In this document: positions 37,141 through 48,899 of the stretch, piece by piece
Layout: each line of letters opens with the position of its first letter
How positions within the stretch are numbered: position 1 is the first letter of the stretch
Assembly (NCBI GenBank): GCA_028023455.1
Contig: JAQFVV010012671.1
Span: 934,001 to 998,000 of the forward strand
Source: Epiperipatus broadwayi
Taxonomy: Eukaryota; Onychophora; Udeonychophora; Euonychophora; Peripatidae
Length of the DNA: 64,000 bases
Direction: 5' to 3'
The notes under the pieces: generated by a model
The model's database searches: none
What the model was told of the DNA's origin: nothing
The model's input: the letters and a program-made list of their open reading frames with translations, nothing else
Position numbers and translations under genes: made by a program

Positions 37141-38075
37141 TTCCCCTTGTCTTCATCAAGAAAAATCTATTTTAACTATACAAAGCAAATAGTACAAACA
37201 ATATTCTAATTAACTTTTCGGTGTTTTTATCTGTCAAAGAAATTTGAATAATTTAATTTTTGCTATGTTCAAATTTTTATACTGCAAATTAATTATTGTT
37301 TATCTACCTAATATTTTAAATGTTACCTATTATTGTATTTTTAAGGTTTTAATCTATACGGGTAACCTCCTACAGCATGGTATTCCACAACATGCTTTTG
37401 CTCTAACCCAATAAGATAAATTCTTGGAAATTCTTGCATATGTTTTCACTCTAACATGATCAGAAATTTGTGGAAATCCTTATATAACTATACTTCTACT
37501 ATTTAACCTATATATTGCACCAGTAAACATTATGTATCCATAAAGAGAGCATACAAATAATCGATGATATTTAAGATTACTTAATACATCATCTCCTGGG
37601 TATTGTTTCTATGACAATTTATTCTGTAATCTTTAATTACATTCCTTTCCATAGTAATTCCTTATTTGGAGACAAATCCATTCATTCACTTTATGAAAGT
37701 TCTTTTACAACGAACTGATGTTAAAATGCTTTTTAGAAGGACTTTATAAAATATATTTTGTGTTTAATAACTTAAATTAAAATATAAAATATAATCAAAT
37801 TATTTTTGAATAAAGTTGACACACTTTCCTATTCATCTATTTTACATATGATAATCAATATTGAAATACCTGTTTTAAACAAATTAGATATTTGAAAATA
37901 AAGTTTTCTTTTGTATACATACAAATTAATATTATTTAATCATACTAACATATTTTAATAATAGTTTATTGTCCTATTTTTTGAAATTTAAAGATTATTT
38001 TGAAACTGTATGCAGTAAATAAAATTTCAGTAATACATTTATCAATACATATTTTATTTTACTATAGCTATTACA
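37141..38075. other. AT-rich non-coding DNA
   Basis: No supported gene or repeat. Confidence 0.5.
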
Positions 38076-38155
38076 TTATATGATCACTATTTCTTATGCT
38101 AGCACATTACTGTTATTAAAACAGACAAAACTCTCAGTGTCAACCAGAGCTTAGA
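38076..38155 (-). repeat. Family A 3'-tail fragment
   Basis: On the minus strand this reads GAGAGTTTTGTCTGTTTTAA, then a TGCTAGCATAAGAAATAGTG stretch, then GATCATATAATG. It is the family A tail with little of the hairpin, as a 5'-truncated copy would look. Confidence 0.55.
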
Positions 38156-38479
38156 TTGAAAATATTATATACATTCTAGATTGTGAAGTTAATAAACAAA
38201 TATTTTAAAAAATTACAGGAAGGCCTAAGGTTAGCTAAAATCTAGAATCATTTTTTTGAATGCAGTTCTATCTGCAAAAAATTTCAAAAGGGAGCTGCAA
38301 AATTGCCTATCTCCATACCAGGAAATCTACAACAATCTTGTAAGAACAAGCAAACAAATCAAAATTACAGAATTATTAAAATGAGTAGAAGACATAAATA
38401 TGAAAAGAATTCAATGAGTGAAGATGACATCATTAGAATGAAAAAATGTTTTGTTTTTTTTCCTCAGTGATGAGATGTT

Positions 38480-40649
38480 TATTCATCAAAAAAAAAAAAA
38501 AAAAAACAGATATAATGAAACAAATGAAATTTCAGGAACAAAATGGTAAGAGGGGAAGGATACATGTAAAAAGGGAATGGAAAGTGGACAGGGGAAATGG
38601 TGTGTAGTTCAGGTTGGTTAGAAAAGCACATCTTAGAAAAAGGTAGGAATATGGAAATTTTATGGTGAGCGAGGATGAGCTGGGTTGGGAGAGATATGAG
38701 GAGTACAGTTCTTGCTTCTCCTGCCAAAATTGCACAATGATTCATTCTTGATGTTACTTGATGAACCACTGTCAGAGAAAAATTCAGCAGAGAAAGGTGA
38801 GAGAGTGCGAAGGGAGGAGGGTGACGAGGCCTGGGTTGAAGCTAGAGAATTTTTTGCTGAAAGAATTCTTTTTTCCTTGTGTGTTCTGAATGTTTGAGAC
38901 TTGCCCTTGGTTCAGGAAAAAGATCCATTATGATTTTACCAGGAAGATCAAGGATGAAATATCTGCCTATCAGAGTTGGTGTCATTATCTGATGGGTTAG
39001 GGCGTGCACGCTTCTGATGTTTCTTGTTAATGGTGGAAGGGCCAGAGTTGGTAGACTCAGACAGGATGATTTCTGAGTTTGAATAAGTGTTCATGTCCAT
39101 TAAGGAAAGAGAGTCCTGTGAGCAAGCTGTAACTGAGAGTGGTGGGCTGTGAGTGAGACCAAAATTATGTGACCTAGGGGAAGCTGGAATCTTACTGAAA
39201 GGTGAGAGGGTGGCCAAATGCTGAAAGATTGAATTGAAGTGAGGTGGAGGTGAGAGGTTAGATGAAGGAGGATGTTCATATTTATTGGGGCTGTGCGGAG
39301 CACAGATGTGGTTTAGGCCCTTTTCTTTCTGGAAAGAGTTGCATTTATTTTTTTGAGGGCAGTCCCGATTAAGGTGGTTGCAGTCTTTGCAGGTGAAACA
39401 TTGTGGCCTCATCCCCTTAATTGAAATGACCAAAGGTGCTAGTTCAGCTGCTATTGTTGTGGGAATGCTTTCAGGAGAAAGACCTTTTTTAAGGATAAAT
39501 TGAAATAAGGCTGTGTTGGTGAAGGTGAGACCATTGGCGAGAGGATCCCTAAGGTACTCAAATGATATAACTTGTCCGACTGCCTCAAGATATTTCTGTA
39601 GGTGCTGCCTCTGCATACCTATGTGGCAGTTTTTGATAAACCCCTTAAGTATGGATGGTCTATTGGTGTCTATTGGACCCATGAACATATTGTTTAAAAA
39701 ATTGAATCTGTTTTTGAAGGCTTGTCTTTGTATTGTGTCATGAAACTCTAATGCCATGTATCGGTCATTAGGAAGGGTGAGGATTTTATGTATATAATCA
39801 GTTAGCTTGTGGAGTTTGATAAGGTCATAGAGCTGCTGTGTTGGAAATTTATGGAGTCCACATTGTAGATCTGTAACCGCCAGAATGACAGAGCTGTCAC
39901 TCTGGTAGCAATGAAGTGACTTGAGGAGGGGCGGTGGAACTGTTTGGTTAAATTGTTTTGAGATCAGTGTGATTCTCTGGTGTGAGTTGTTTAGTAGGAA
40001 TGAAGGTTTCAGAGATGGCTGAATCATGATTGTTCGTATTGTCCTTATCAAGGCCCCACAGATTTTGAAGGAGGTCTGCTTGAGGTGTTTGTGTTGTGGT
40101 TCTATTAGGACTTTTTGGTAAGATGCTGGGTGCAACCTGAGCATAGTAGTTAGCAAAGACTTGCTGTGGTGATGGATTTTTAATAAGGGATTGCTCTATA
40201 GTGTGACTGATAATAGTGGGAGTAGTATTGGCAGACTTGGTTGCGCTCATAGAGTGAGGTGGGGAATTATGAGTAGCATCATCTTTGGAGTAGTTATTGT
40301 GTGTTAAATTTTTAGAGAAATCAGAGTTGGCTGAGGTTTCTGTATTAAACTTAGGTGTAGCAGGCTGTTTTTTACCCTTTATAGTGGAGTTTTTAATGTT
40401 CCCAGTTTTGCTTGGAGCAACCTTTTGATTGGTGAGATTACTTTTTTGAAATTGCTTCTTGCGTTTGATGGGGCAAGCCTCAGCCTGTAGGGGAGGAAAA
40501 TCCAGAGGGTCTGGGGATGGAGATCCTGAAATAGATTCTGTGCTGAAAGTTTTTTTGGAGTTTAATTTTGTTAACATTTTTGGAAGTTTTGAAGATTTTT
40601 GTTTTTGTGAATTATGTTTTGCATTTTTGCCGCTAGGGGCGGTGGCCAT
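38480..40649 (-). pseudogene. LINE ORF1 (zinc-knuckle, Gag-like) with one frameshift, ORF2 missing
   Basis: A nucleic-acid-binding protein of the type made by the first ORF of Jockey/I-like LINEs. The first segment starts at Met 40649 (233 codons, Lys-, Ser- and Pro-rich, starting MATAPSGKN) and ends at 39948. The next frame continues without a gap of sense from about 39960 to the stop at 38948. One indel near AAAACA on the minus strand therefore joins them into roughly 560 residues. A folded domain with GFIKNCHIGMQ and VGQVISFEYL precedes one CCHC knuckle, CFTCKDCNHLNRDC, at about 39359-39400. A Ser/Pro-rich tail follows. Downstream, to 38480, there is only more Pro/Ser-rich reading and a T run, with no endonuclease or reverse transcriptase. 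Base use is clearly richer in G+C than the flanks. Confidence 0.8.
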
Positions 40650-41533
40650 CTTTAAACTGTTTGGAAGAGTTACAGATTATATAAAAAAAAAATATTGAAG
40701 TGAAATCTAAAGAATTTGATTTTTAAAAAAATGAAGTAATTTCACACTGGAGAGATTGCTAATGTTAATTATAGTTGGTTAATATAAAAATTGATTAAAA
40801 ATTAAGGCATTTGCTACCCCAGAGGGGGGGGGGGTTAGAAAAGAAGATCGTTTTTAATGACCTAAATAATTGGAACAATACATAAAAAAATTTGGTAAAA
40901 AAAGTTTTGAGTGATAAGAGAACTGGAGAAGAAATGAAGTCAAGAGTCTAGGAGGAAATAAAACCCTCTATGGTACATAGAACAGTGAACCTACCCATCA
41001 AACAGGGGGGAGAATATGGTAATCTATTGTAGTTAATCAGCTAGTAGATGCAGTGAAATAATGAGAAATACACTAAAAATTGATAATTGTGAATGAAAAG
41101 GCACACAAACAGCAAATAATGTTCTTTAAAGGGACAAATACACATAGGGAATACTTCTGATAGCAGGAAAACTGACTTTTTAAAGTCTTTTCAAGAGAGC
41201 TGTGAAGCAAGTGATTTTCTTTCTAGAAGCAGCTTTACCTACGAATGAAAAAATGTTGTGCTTAGCAGTGATGAGAAAGTATTAAATTAAGGTTATTAAA
41301 ATGAAAATAGTTATAGTTTTCTTTGTGTGTTTTATATATATATGTTAATATTTTAAATAAAAATAAAGTTGCCTGTATAAATTTAAAATATATTTGTATT
41401 TAATAAGTTTTTGGAACCTCACTCCCTTTTTTGTACTGGCTCTGAGTCTCATATTATAAGGTTTCACACTGCAATATTTTTTAGTAACTTATCTCCATGT
41501 CATAGGAGTGTCACCTGTGTTTTAAATATTGAG
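40650..41533. other. Possible LINE 5' region and non-coding DNA
   Basis: The stretch directly upstream of ORF1 on the minus strand may be the LINE 5' untranslated region. A G run (40822-40834) and a second at about 41006 give C runs on the element strand. No boundary or target duplication was found. Confidence 0.35.
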
Positions 41534-41615
41534 ACTTCTAAAAGAAATTTTGTAAATTATCATTAGATTATGATACTTCTAAAAGAAATTTTGTAAATTA
41601 TCATTAGATTATGAT
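41534..41615. repeat. 41-bp tandem duplication
   Basis: The unit starting ACTTCTAAAAGAAATTTTG is present twice, head to tail (41534-41574, 41575-41615), without visible differences. It looks like a recent slippage or repair event in AT-rich DNA. Confidence 0.9.
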
Positions 41616-41755
41616 ATAAATGAAATACTTTGATCATAGTATAGATTGTTAACCTAAAAAAAAAAATTCATACTAAGTGAGTGCAATAACACTTAAATAA
41701 ACAATCTGGGTTATATATTTTAATTCTCCTGATAAATTTATGCCAAATTTTTATA

Positions 41756-43428
41756 TAAGCCAATAAAAATCACATGACTGCCTCCTCTTATGCTTGTGTA
41801 TAACTGTTGTTAAAACAGGCAAAACTCACTGCATACAACAAGCTAGAGTAATCAATGGATGCCAGAAGGTTTGTGCATAAAATCTCCATCTAGTGCCTAT
41901 TCATCCAATATCCCCAGACTAGTTTCTGGCTTATGACCTTTGTCAGTAAGGAGCCTTGGATCTGAAAGCACTGCATCTAGATCTTAGGATCTAATGCAAC
42001 TCTCCAGCAACCACCTTTTATCTCCATTTAACTACAAAACTATGAGTCTTAAACTGAAAACACCTTAATGTTTTTAATCCAAGCCCATTAGCTTACATAG
42101 TCATATGGGTCTAAACCCAGTTCAGTATCAATACATTTTGGTGTCTTTTGTTCTTTAATAATCACAGCCACCACTATCCTATTAGGCAGAATTGGTTTTA
42201 AGCCAATAAACACCAACACATGACTACCTCCTCTTATGCTTGTGTATAACTGTTGTTAAAACAGGCAAAACTCACTATATATATTGCAACACAGAACAAG
42301 TTAGAGTAATCAATGAATGCCAGAAGGCTTGTGCATAAAATCCCCATCTAGTGTCTACTCATCCAATACCCCCAGACTAGTTTCTGGCTTATGGCCTTTG
42401 TCAGTGAGGAGCCTTGGATCTGAGAGCACTGCATCGAGATTTTAGGATCTAATGCAACCCTTCAGCAAACACCTTTTATCTTCATTTAACTACAAAATTA
42501 TGAGTCTTAAATTGAATTCAGTACCCATACATTTTGGTGTCTTTGATTCTTTAATAATCACAGCCATCATTATCCTATTAGGCAGGATTGGTTTTAAGCC
42601 AATAAACATCACACGACTACCTCCTCTTATGTTTGTGTATAACTGTTGTTAAAACAGGCAGAACTCACTATATATATTGCTCTCAAATCCAAGGCTCCTC
42701 ACTGACGAAAGCCATAAGCCAGAAACTAGTCTGGGGATATTGGATGAGTAGGCACTAGATGGGGATTTTATGCACAAGCCTTCTGGCATACATTGATTGC
42801 TCTAGCTTGTTGTGTGTGGCTATATATATATATAGTAAGTTTTGCCTGTTTTTAACAGCAGTTATACACAAGCATAAGAGGAGGTAGTCATGTGATGTTT
42901 ATTGGCTTAAAACCAATCCTGCCTAATAGGATAGTGGTGGCTGTGGTTATTAAAGAACCAAAGACACCAAATAATGGGCTTGGATTGAAAACATTAAGAT
43001 GTTTTCAATTTAAGACTCATAGTTTTGTAGTTAAGTGGAGATAAAAGGTGGTTGCTGGAGGGTTGCATTAGATCCTAAGATCTAGATGCAGTGCTCTCAG
43101 ATCCAAGGCTCCTCACTGATGAAGCCCATAAGCCAGAAACTAGTCTGGGGATATTGGATGAGTAGGCACTAGATGGGGATTTTATTCACAAGCCTTCTGG
43201 CATCCATTGATTACACTAGCTTGTTGTGTGTGGCAATATATATATAGTGAGTTTGCTGTTTTAACAACAGTTATACACAAGCATAAGAAGAGGTAGTCAT
43301 GTGATGTTTATTGGTTTAAAAGCAATCCTGACTAATAGGATAGTGGTGGCTGTGGTTATTAAAAAACCAAAAACACCAAAATGTATGGGTACTGAACTGG
43401 GTTCAGACCCATATGACTATATAATTTA
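41756..43428. repeat. Inverted array of family A units
   Basis: Two and a part units run on one strand (41756-42197, 42198-42594, 42595-42680). They are followed by their mirror images (42681-42909, 42910-43318, 43319-43425). Each full unit is about 400-440 bases. It contains ATCACATGACTACCTCCTC, AACTGTTGTTAAAACAGG, TAATCAATGGATGCCAGAAGG, CATCTAGATCTTAGGATC and CACCACTATCCTATTAGGC. The mirror point near 42680 has no loop. The whole region is a palindrome of about 1.67 kb. Units differ by scattered substitutions. No protein is encoded; a 66-codon frame at 42452-42652 lies within a unit and is not conserved between units. Confidence 0.85.
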
Positions 43429-44314
43429 TTTATTTTAAATAAATGTTTGTAATATTATTTTTAAATACAGAAGTAAAGATGAAGGAATTGAAAAATTAAA
43501 GTTATTTTTTTATTCATTTTTAAAGTTGTTCATAAAGTTTTATCATGCTGATTCAAAAATCTGTGTCTAAAATTTTGTCAGGTAATAATCTTGATGATCT
43601 CTTCTAATATTTTGTGGACAAATGAAGACATCTCAATGCATGATGAAGAATATTCTGTAATTCCAGACATCATGTGTTAACTGGTATAAAAGCTGAAGTT
43701 TGGAAATTCCAGTCAGTATTCACAAATTTTTATTGCATTCAGGATCTAAACAAGTTCAAATTTTTAAATAACCATTTCGTTTGCCGTCTACATGAAGATC
43801 AGTTAGATAAACAGCTAAGCAGTGATCTGCTAGGCAAATGATTGTCTTCTCTTCATTCTAGGAGAAATATGGATAACAACAAATAAATCAGAAATCATCA
43901 TTGATTAATTAATTCTTTATTTCATGAAATCTCATTTATTACAGTTAACTATTAGTGGAAAAATAAATAAATTGACTTATGGAATGCTTTCTCACAACTT
44001 CAACAATAGATTACTGAACTTTTTCAATTGGAAGTAATGGTAAATAGCTGATATAGTTTGGAAAATTATATTTATTAATTTCAAATAAGTTGCTGTTTGT
44101 TTTCAAAAATATGGTAAAATAATCATTCTTTTACTTCAAGAAATGTGCATATACATCTCAAGATTGTGAACTTATCTTGTCTTTAATTATGAAAGAAAAA
44201 AATTTAAATAATTTTTCAACTCAAATATGCTTCCATAAGCTTGTTGCTTAGAGAAACGAACTTTGATTTAAAAAGTAATGAAAATAGCTTTGTTATGAAT
44301 GATAAACTATTTGC
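43429..44314. other. AT-rich non-coding DNA
   Basis: No supported gene or repeat. Confidence 0.5.
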
Positions 44315-44374
44315 TTTATTAGAGATAATAAACATCACATGACCATCACCCCTTTGCCTGTTTTATTAGAGATA
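44315..44374 (-). repeat. 34-bp family A tail insertion with 13-bp TSD
   Basis: TTTATTAGAGATA occurs at 44315-44327 and 44362-44374. Between them lie 34 bases that on the minus strand read ACAGGCAAA followed by a GGTCATGTGATGTTTAT end. This is the family A tail alone, with an internal deletion. Such a short copy with a full-length target duplication is typical of aborted reverse transcription. Confidence 0.75.
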
Positions 44375-45141
44375 CAATTAGAATTATTGGAATCATGGAT
44401 TAAATATCTATAAATGAATAGATTAATTATATATCTCAAATTAAAGAAGTAATAAATGCTAATCTTTTGGATAAAATTATAGCATCTGTTCAAATAAATT
44501 AAATTGCTATGTGGAATAAACTAGAATAAACTACAAATTTGTAGCTAGTGCTTAAGGAATTGCATTTCAGATTATTAATGCTAAATATTTAAATAACATC
44601 CAATGGATAATGGATTAGGAAAGCTAAATATTAAAATGCTATTAGTGAATTATTGATTATCAAAGCAAGTCTTAAATATGATAAACATCAAAGTTATAAG
44701 CAGTCTTAAAAAGGATTAATGTTTTAAATATAATTTATCTTTGATTAACAAGTATGCTAATTGAAATTTATTAATTTTTATGTTTTGTTCCAGAAAAAAT
44801 TATATTACAAAATGAAATTATTTTATGCTTTACATCATCCATGATGCTGTTATTTTAAAAGTGCTTGTAAATTCTCAAGAACTCTGAAATATTTTGCGAG
44901 TATCAATATTTTATTGAAATACACCACATGGATACCAGTTATGATATGTCAGTATTATAGAGCCAACCTCAAAAGGGGTGGACAATACCAACAAAATGAA
45001 ATGCTACTTACTCTTACATCAACCTGTTATTGTATTTAATTGCTCTGCCATACATTTACCAGATCTAGGACACCCACATGACCAAGTCAGACTTGATGGA
45101 AGAAGCCAATAGCAGCAATGGATTTGAGCCAACATCATCAA
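44375..45141. other. AT-rich non-coding DNA
   Basis: No supported gene or repeat. A slightly G+C-richer patch lies near 44960-45120. Confidence 0.5.
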
Positions 45142-45187
45142 AGTGTATTAGAATATTCAACTGTAGTGTATTATAATATTCAACTGT
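45142..45187. repeat. 23-bp tandem duplication
   Basis: The unit AGTGTATTA plus GAATATTCAACTGT-like sequence is present twice (45142-45164, 45165-45187) with one difference. Confidence 0.8.
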
Positions 45188-45294
45188 ACAAATTTTGTTA
45201 TGTCAATAAATATATTTTTAAAATAAATAAATTTTAAATTGTCACAACTGTTGGAGGATTATTTAATGCATTTCCATATAATTGTTTCTTTCTT

Positions 45295-45314
45295 TGTTGT
45301 TGTTGTTGTTGTTG

Positions 45315-45358
<44 letters not shown>

Positions 45359-45389
45359 GTTGTTGTTGTTGTTGTTGTAGTTGTTGTTA
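45295..45389. repeat. Compound (GTT)n(ATT)n(GTT)n microsatellite
   Basis: About nine GTT units, then fourteen or so ATT units, then about nine GTT units with one interruption. The symmetric order suggests that G-to-A change or slippage expanded from the middle. The open frame through it encodes only Val and Ile runs and is not a gene. Confidence 0.9.
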
Positions 45390-48300
45390 TAATAAAGTTT
45401 CTCAGATATTACTATGCCATGTATAGGTAATATTTTATTTAATATTATTATAAATAATATTGACTGTGATTACATGTGATTTACCTTAGGTTTAGGTTGT
45501 ATAAATGTAAGTAATTATTAAACTTATATTGAAAGTATTATAGGTTTTATGGGCTCTTAAGTTTCAACCTCAAAGTTAAATGGAGTTAATCATCCCTATT
45601 TAGATAATTATAAGGAATATTTTATGCAACAATCTTACATGTTAGTATTAATTTTTCATTATTATATACTATGTAATAATGCAGCCTAATGATCTAGTTA
45701 TATTTGTTGATGGAGTAGCACTCCTAAAGTTTAAGCCTACAAATAAATCCAGAATCAGATTTTGAGGCAAAATAAATAAGCCCAATGTGATAAATATTGC
45801 GAGATATGCTATGATATGATTTGTACTTTCTTCTCTTAAAAAAAATTAAAACATTCTCCAGCATTATTAAATAAGGTTGATTAATAATTAATTAGTTAGT
45901 GAAAAAAATTAATTAAGCATCACATTGAGCATTTATCATTGATTGTTGTGATAATAATTATTATATTCCAGTATTTGAATTGAGGATTTTTTAAAAAAAA
46001 TAGTAAACAATTTATTTCTATTTAATGTTGGTGTCTTCACAATACTGTCTGAGAACCCACTTTTCATATCCCAATATTCAAATTAGATTTAGGAAACAAA
46101 TACTAATATTTATTATATATATAATTTTTTCATTGTTATTATTCATTTTGATCATTTATTTTATCTTGTGTAAAAAGTAATTGTTAATTTTTAATATTTC
46201 TCTTTTGTCATTATTAAAGAAACATTGTCACTGTATATTCACAATATGCAGGTCATATTTGAGATATTAGATTATACATAAAATCTATATGGATCAAACA
46301 CATCATTATTGTATTAATGCTATCTGAAATATAAAGATATTGGGAAAGATGATGCACATAAATTCTCTTTTACAACTTTGCATCCTAAAATGCATAAACA
46401 TACTTTATATCCATGCACTTATTTTTTTACTTTATAAAACCCTGAGATAAATCATTAATAAACTTTGTATTTAAATTGCTAGCCTCAATTTTAAACAAAC
46501 ATTGAGTTACTCTTAATTAGTTCTTATACTAAGAAACAATATATTTGCAATGATTTTTTATTAATAAAATAGAATAAGACTAAGAGTACTCATATTATTG
46601 AATAACCCTGAGAACTTTATTCATTATTTTAGTAAACATGAATTTATTATAGAAGTATAAAATAGGTTTAGCTTATGCGGAAATATAAACACTTATATGC
46701 ATAGTAAATTGTAAAATCAAGTGAGGGATAGTAGACATTTTCTCCACATTATCTCAACCGAGATTGCAACCACATCTTATGGTTTCAATATATAACGTAA
46801 ATTATTTTTGTTTATTTTTCTAAGTTAAAATTGATTCAAGAAAGCTGGTCATATTTTACATTACCAAAACTTTAAATTACAGTGATATAATTAATGATTA
46901 TGTAAAATAAAAGCCAAGAAAAAGCAATTTTATAAAATAATCATACTTCATGGTAAATTTTGAGTTAATTTGTTGATAAACAACTACCAATTATTATTTT
47001 TACAGCTTTTAAAAATTTTAGTTTTTAATTTTATTAGAATAGATTTTCTTCAAGTCTATTTAGTGCATATGTGAAGTCATCTGTTTTCAATAATATCAAT
47101 TTTTTGGTTCATAAACTTTAGGGATATTATCACTTATACTATCTAATTAAAAACTTTTGTAGGTATCATTACTTTTATTTTTTTTTCCTATATTGTAATA
47201 AACATAATGCAGTCTAAAAATGTGCAAGCTAGACAACTGTTTAATACACCAGATACAGTGACTTAGCCATATTCTGTTAAATGAATTACTATTTTTAGAC
47301 TTTTCTACACTTGTGGAGAAATTATGGATTCCTAATAGGACTTTCCCATTCAAATATTTATTAAGTAGAATTTCTATCTCAAAATTCAGTTATTTTATAC
47401 AAGATTATAAAAAGAACTTTCATTCTGCTAAACCTGTCTTCATCTTTTCTTGCATATAGAAAACTAAACAAAAAAAATAGGAGAGAAATGTTGAAGTCAG
47501 AATTATCGAGAGTGAGATTAAAGGATGAAAACATAAGTGTACACCACACCCACCCCATACATAGTATATTTAGTGCAGAAAAATGTCTGATGTATGAAAT
47601 ATTTATGACAATCAGTTTTGTACTGATATAAGTGATTGAAAGCAGAAAGTTAAAAAAAAAAAAAAGCGAGAATGGAGCAAAAAAAAAAACAAAAATAGCA
47701 GTACCAAAATCAGTGCTAGCTTTTAAAAAAAAACATCATTTCTGATAAAGCAATAAAAAATACTATTTTGGGGCAGTGTTTATTAGTTTTCGTTTCAAGT
47801 TTCACATCCACTACCAGCTGAATGAGGCTCCTTTCAGAAAGCATCTGATATTTGGAGAAATAAGATTTTTAATTTTTTTGAAAAGATATTATCTCATTAA
47901 TTTCACACATGCATTATTAAAGCATATAGTTCTAGTAATTAATTTGTTATTCAGTTTAAACTGTACTAAAGAAGAAAACTGTCTAGATTTTCCTACATAT
48001 AAATCCAATCCTATTCCTCAATTCATTTCATTAAAGTCAAATTGGGCCAATGAAATCCTACCCTTTCTCTTCTCATAAACATTTTTTTTTTTTATATCAG
48101 CTTCCAAATAACTCTATAGTATTTAAAAACATTGATCTGATCAATTATTTTAGTCTATACTTTTTTAAAACTATTAATTACAAACACACATACACTTATA
48201 TAAAAAGCGAAACAAATGTTTTATCTTTACGATTACATAAATTCGTGTAAACAAAATCGAATGATTTTCTGAGGTCGTTTCAAAGTTACAACCTGGAAGT

Positions 48301-48899
48301 TCAGTACAATAGGAAATCTTATTATAACAAAAGGATGGTATTATTTAAGTTCTCAAAATTATCTTTATTTAAAAACAATAGATTAGCATGTAATTATTTA
48401 CTTTCTTTAGTACAATAGATTGAAAATAAACAATAATAAATTTTAAAAGCTTTCCTTAATTTATTTGAATTAATACAATCGTATATATTATTAAGATAAA
48501 TGTTTGAAAAATGCAATTATTCAAACGGCCATCCAAAACAGTCATTTGGTTCTATTTAAATCAAGCGATCATCCAAGTAAAAAATTAACTATGCTTTTTA
48601 ATACATACGAATTATCTCTGTCACACTGTTATTTTCATCATCGTGGTGACAAAACGAAGAGCACAAGGTTTAATTCTTAACAGACTGAAGTAAAACAAAA
48701 ATTTTATTCTCAACTGCTTAGCCTTTTATTCTTTGAATGCATAAATATCACATGATCTTCTGAGTAATCAACTACACTATATACAGTTATACTATTCTTC
48801 TTATATAGAAAAAAATATTAAAAACATTAAATATAATAGTAATGTATTTTGGAAGATGAGCATTCTTTTCAAAAATTATATTTAATGTTAATAACAATA
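45390..48899. other. AT-rich non-coding DNA
   Basis: No supported gene. A plus-strand frame of 100 codons at 47776-48078 and one of 66 at 48050-48250 have no recognisable domain, and their codons mirror base composition. A runs lie near 47653 and 47680. A short ATCACATGATC near 48749 resembles the family A end but has no further match. Confidence 0.5.

Noticed and set aside
36628-37159. Minus-strand frames of 76 and 90 codons
   Set aside because: Both run across the antisense strand of SINE insertions and have no family likeness.
39100-40698. Other frames over the LINE ORF1 (39100-39303, 39513-39743, 40459-40698)
   Set aside because: They overlap the zinc-knuckle ORF1 in other frames or on the other strand and have no motif.
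41756-43428. CRISPR-like or satellite array
   Set aside because: The units are about 400 bases, change orientation at the centre and match dispersed family A copies. There are no short repeats with unique spacers.
45239-45430. 63-codon frame with Val and Ile runs
   Set aside because: It is only the translation of the GTT/ATT microsatellite.
47776-48078. 100-codon open frame
   Set aside because: No domain, no conserved neighbour and residues that follow base composition. One such frame is expected by chance in this much AT-rich DNA.
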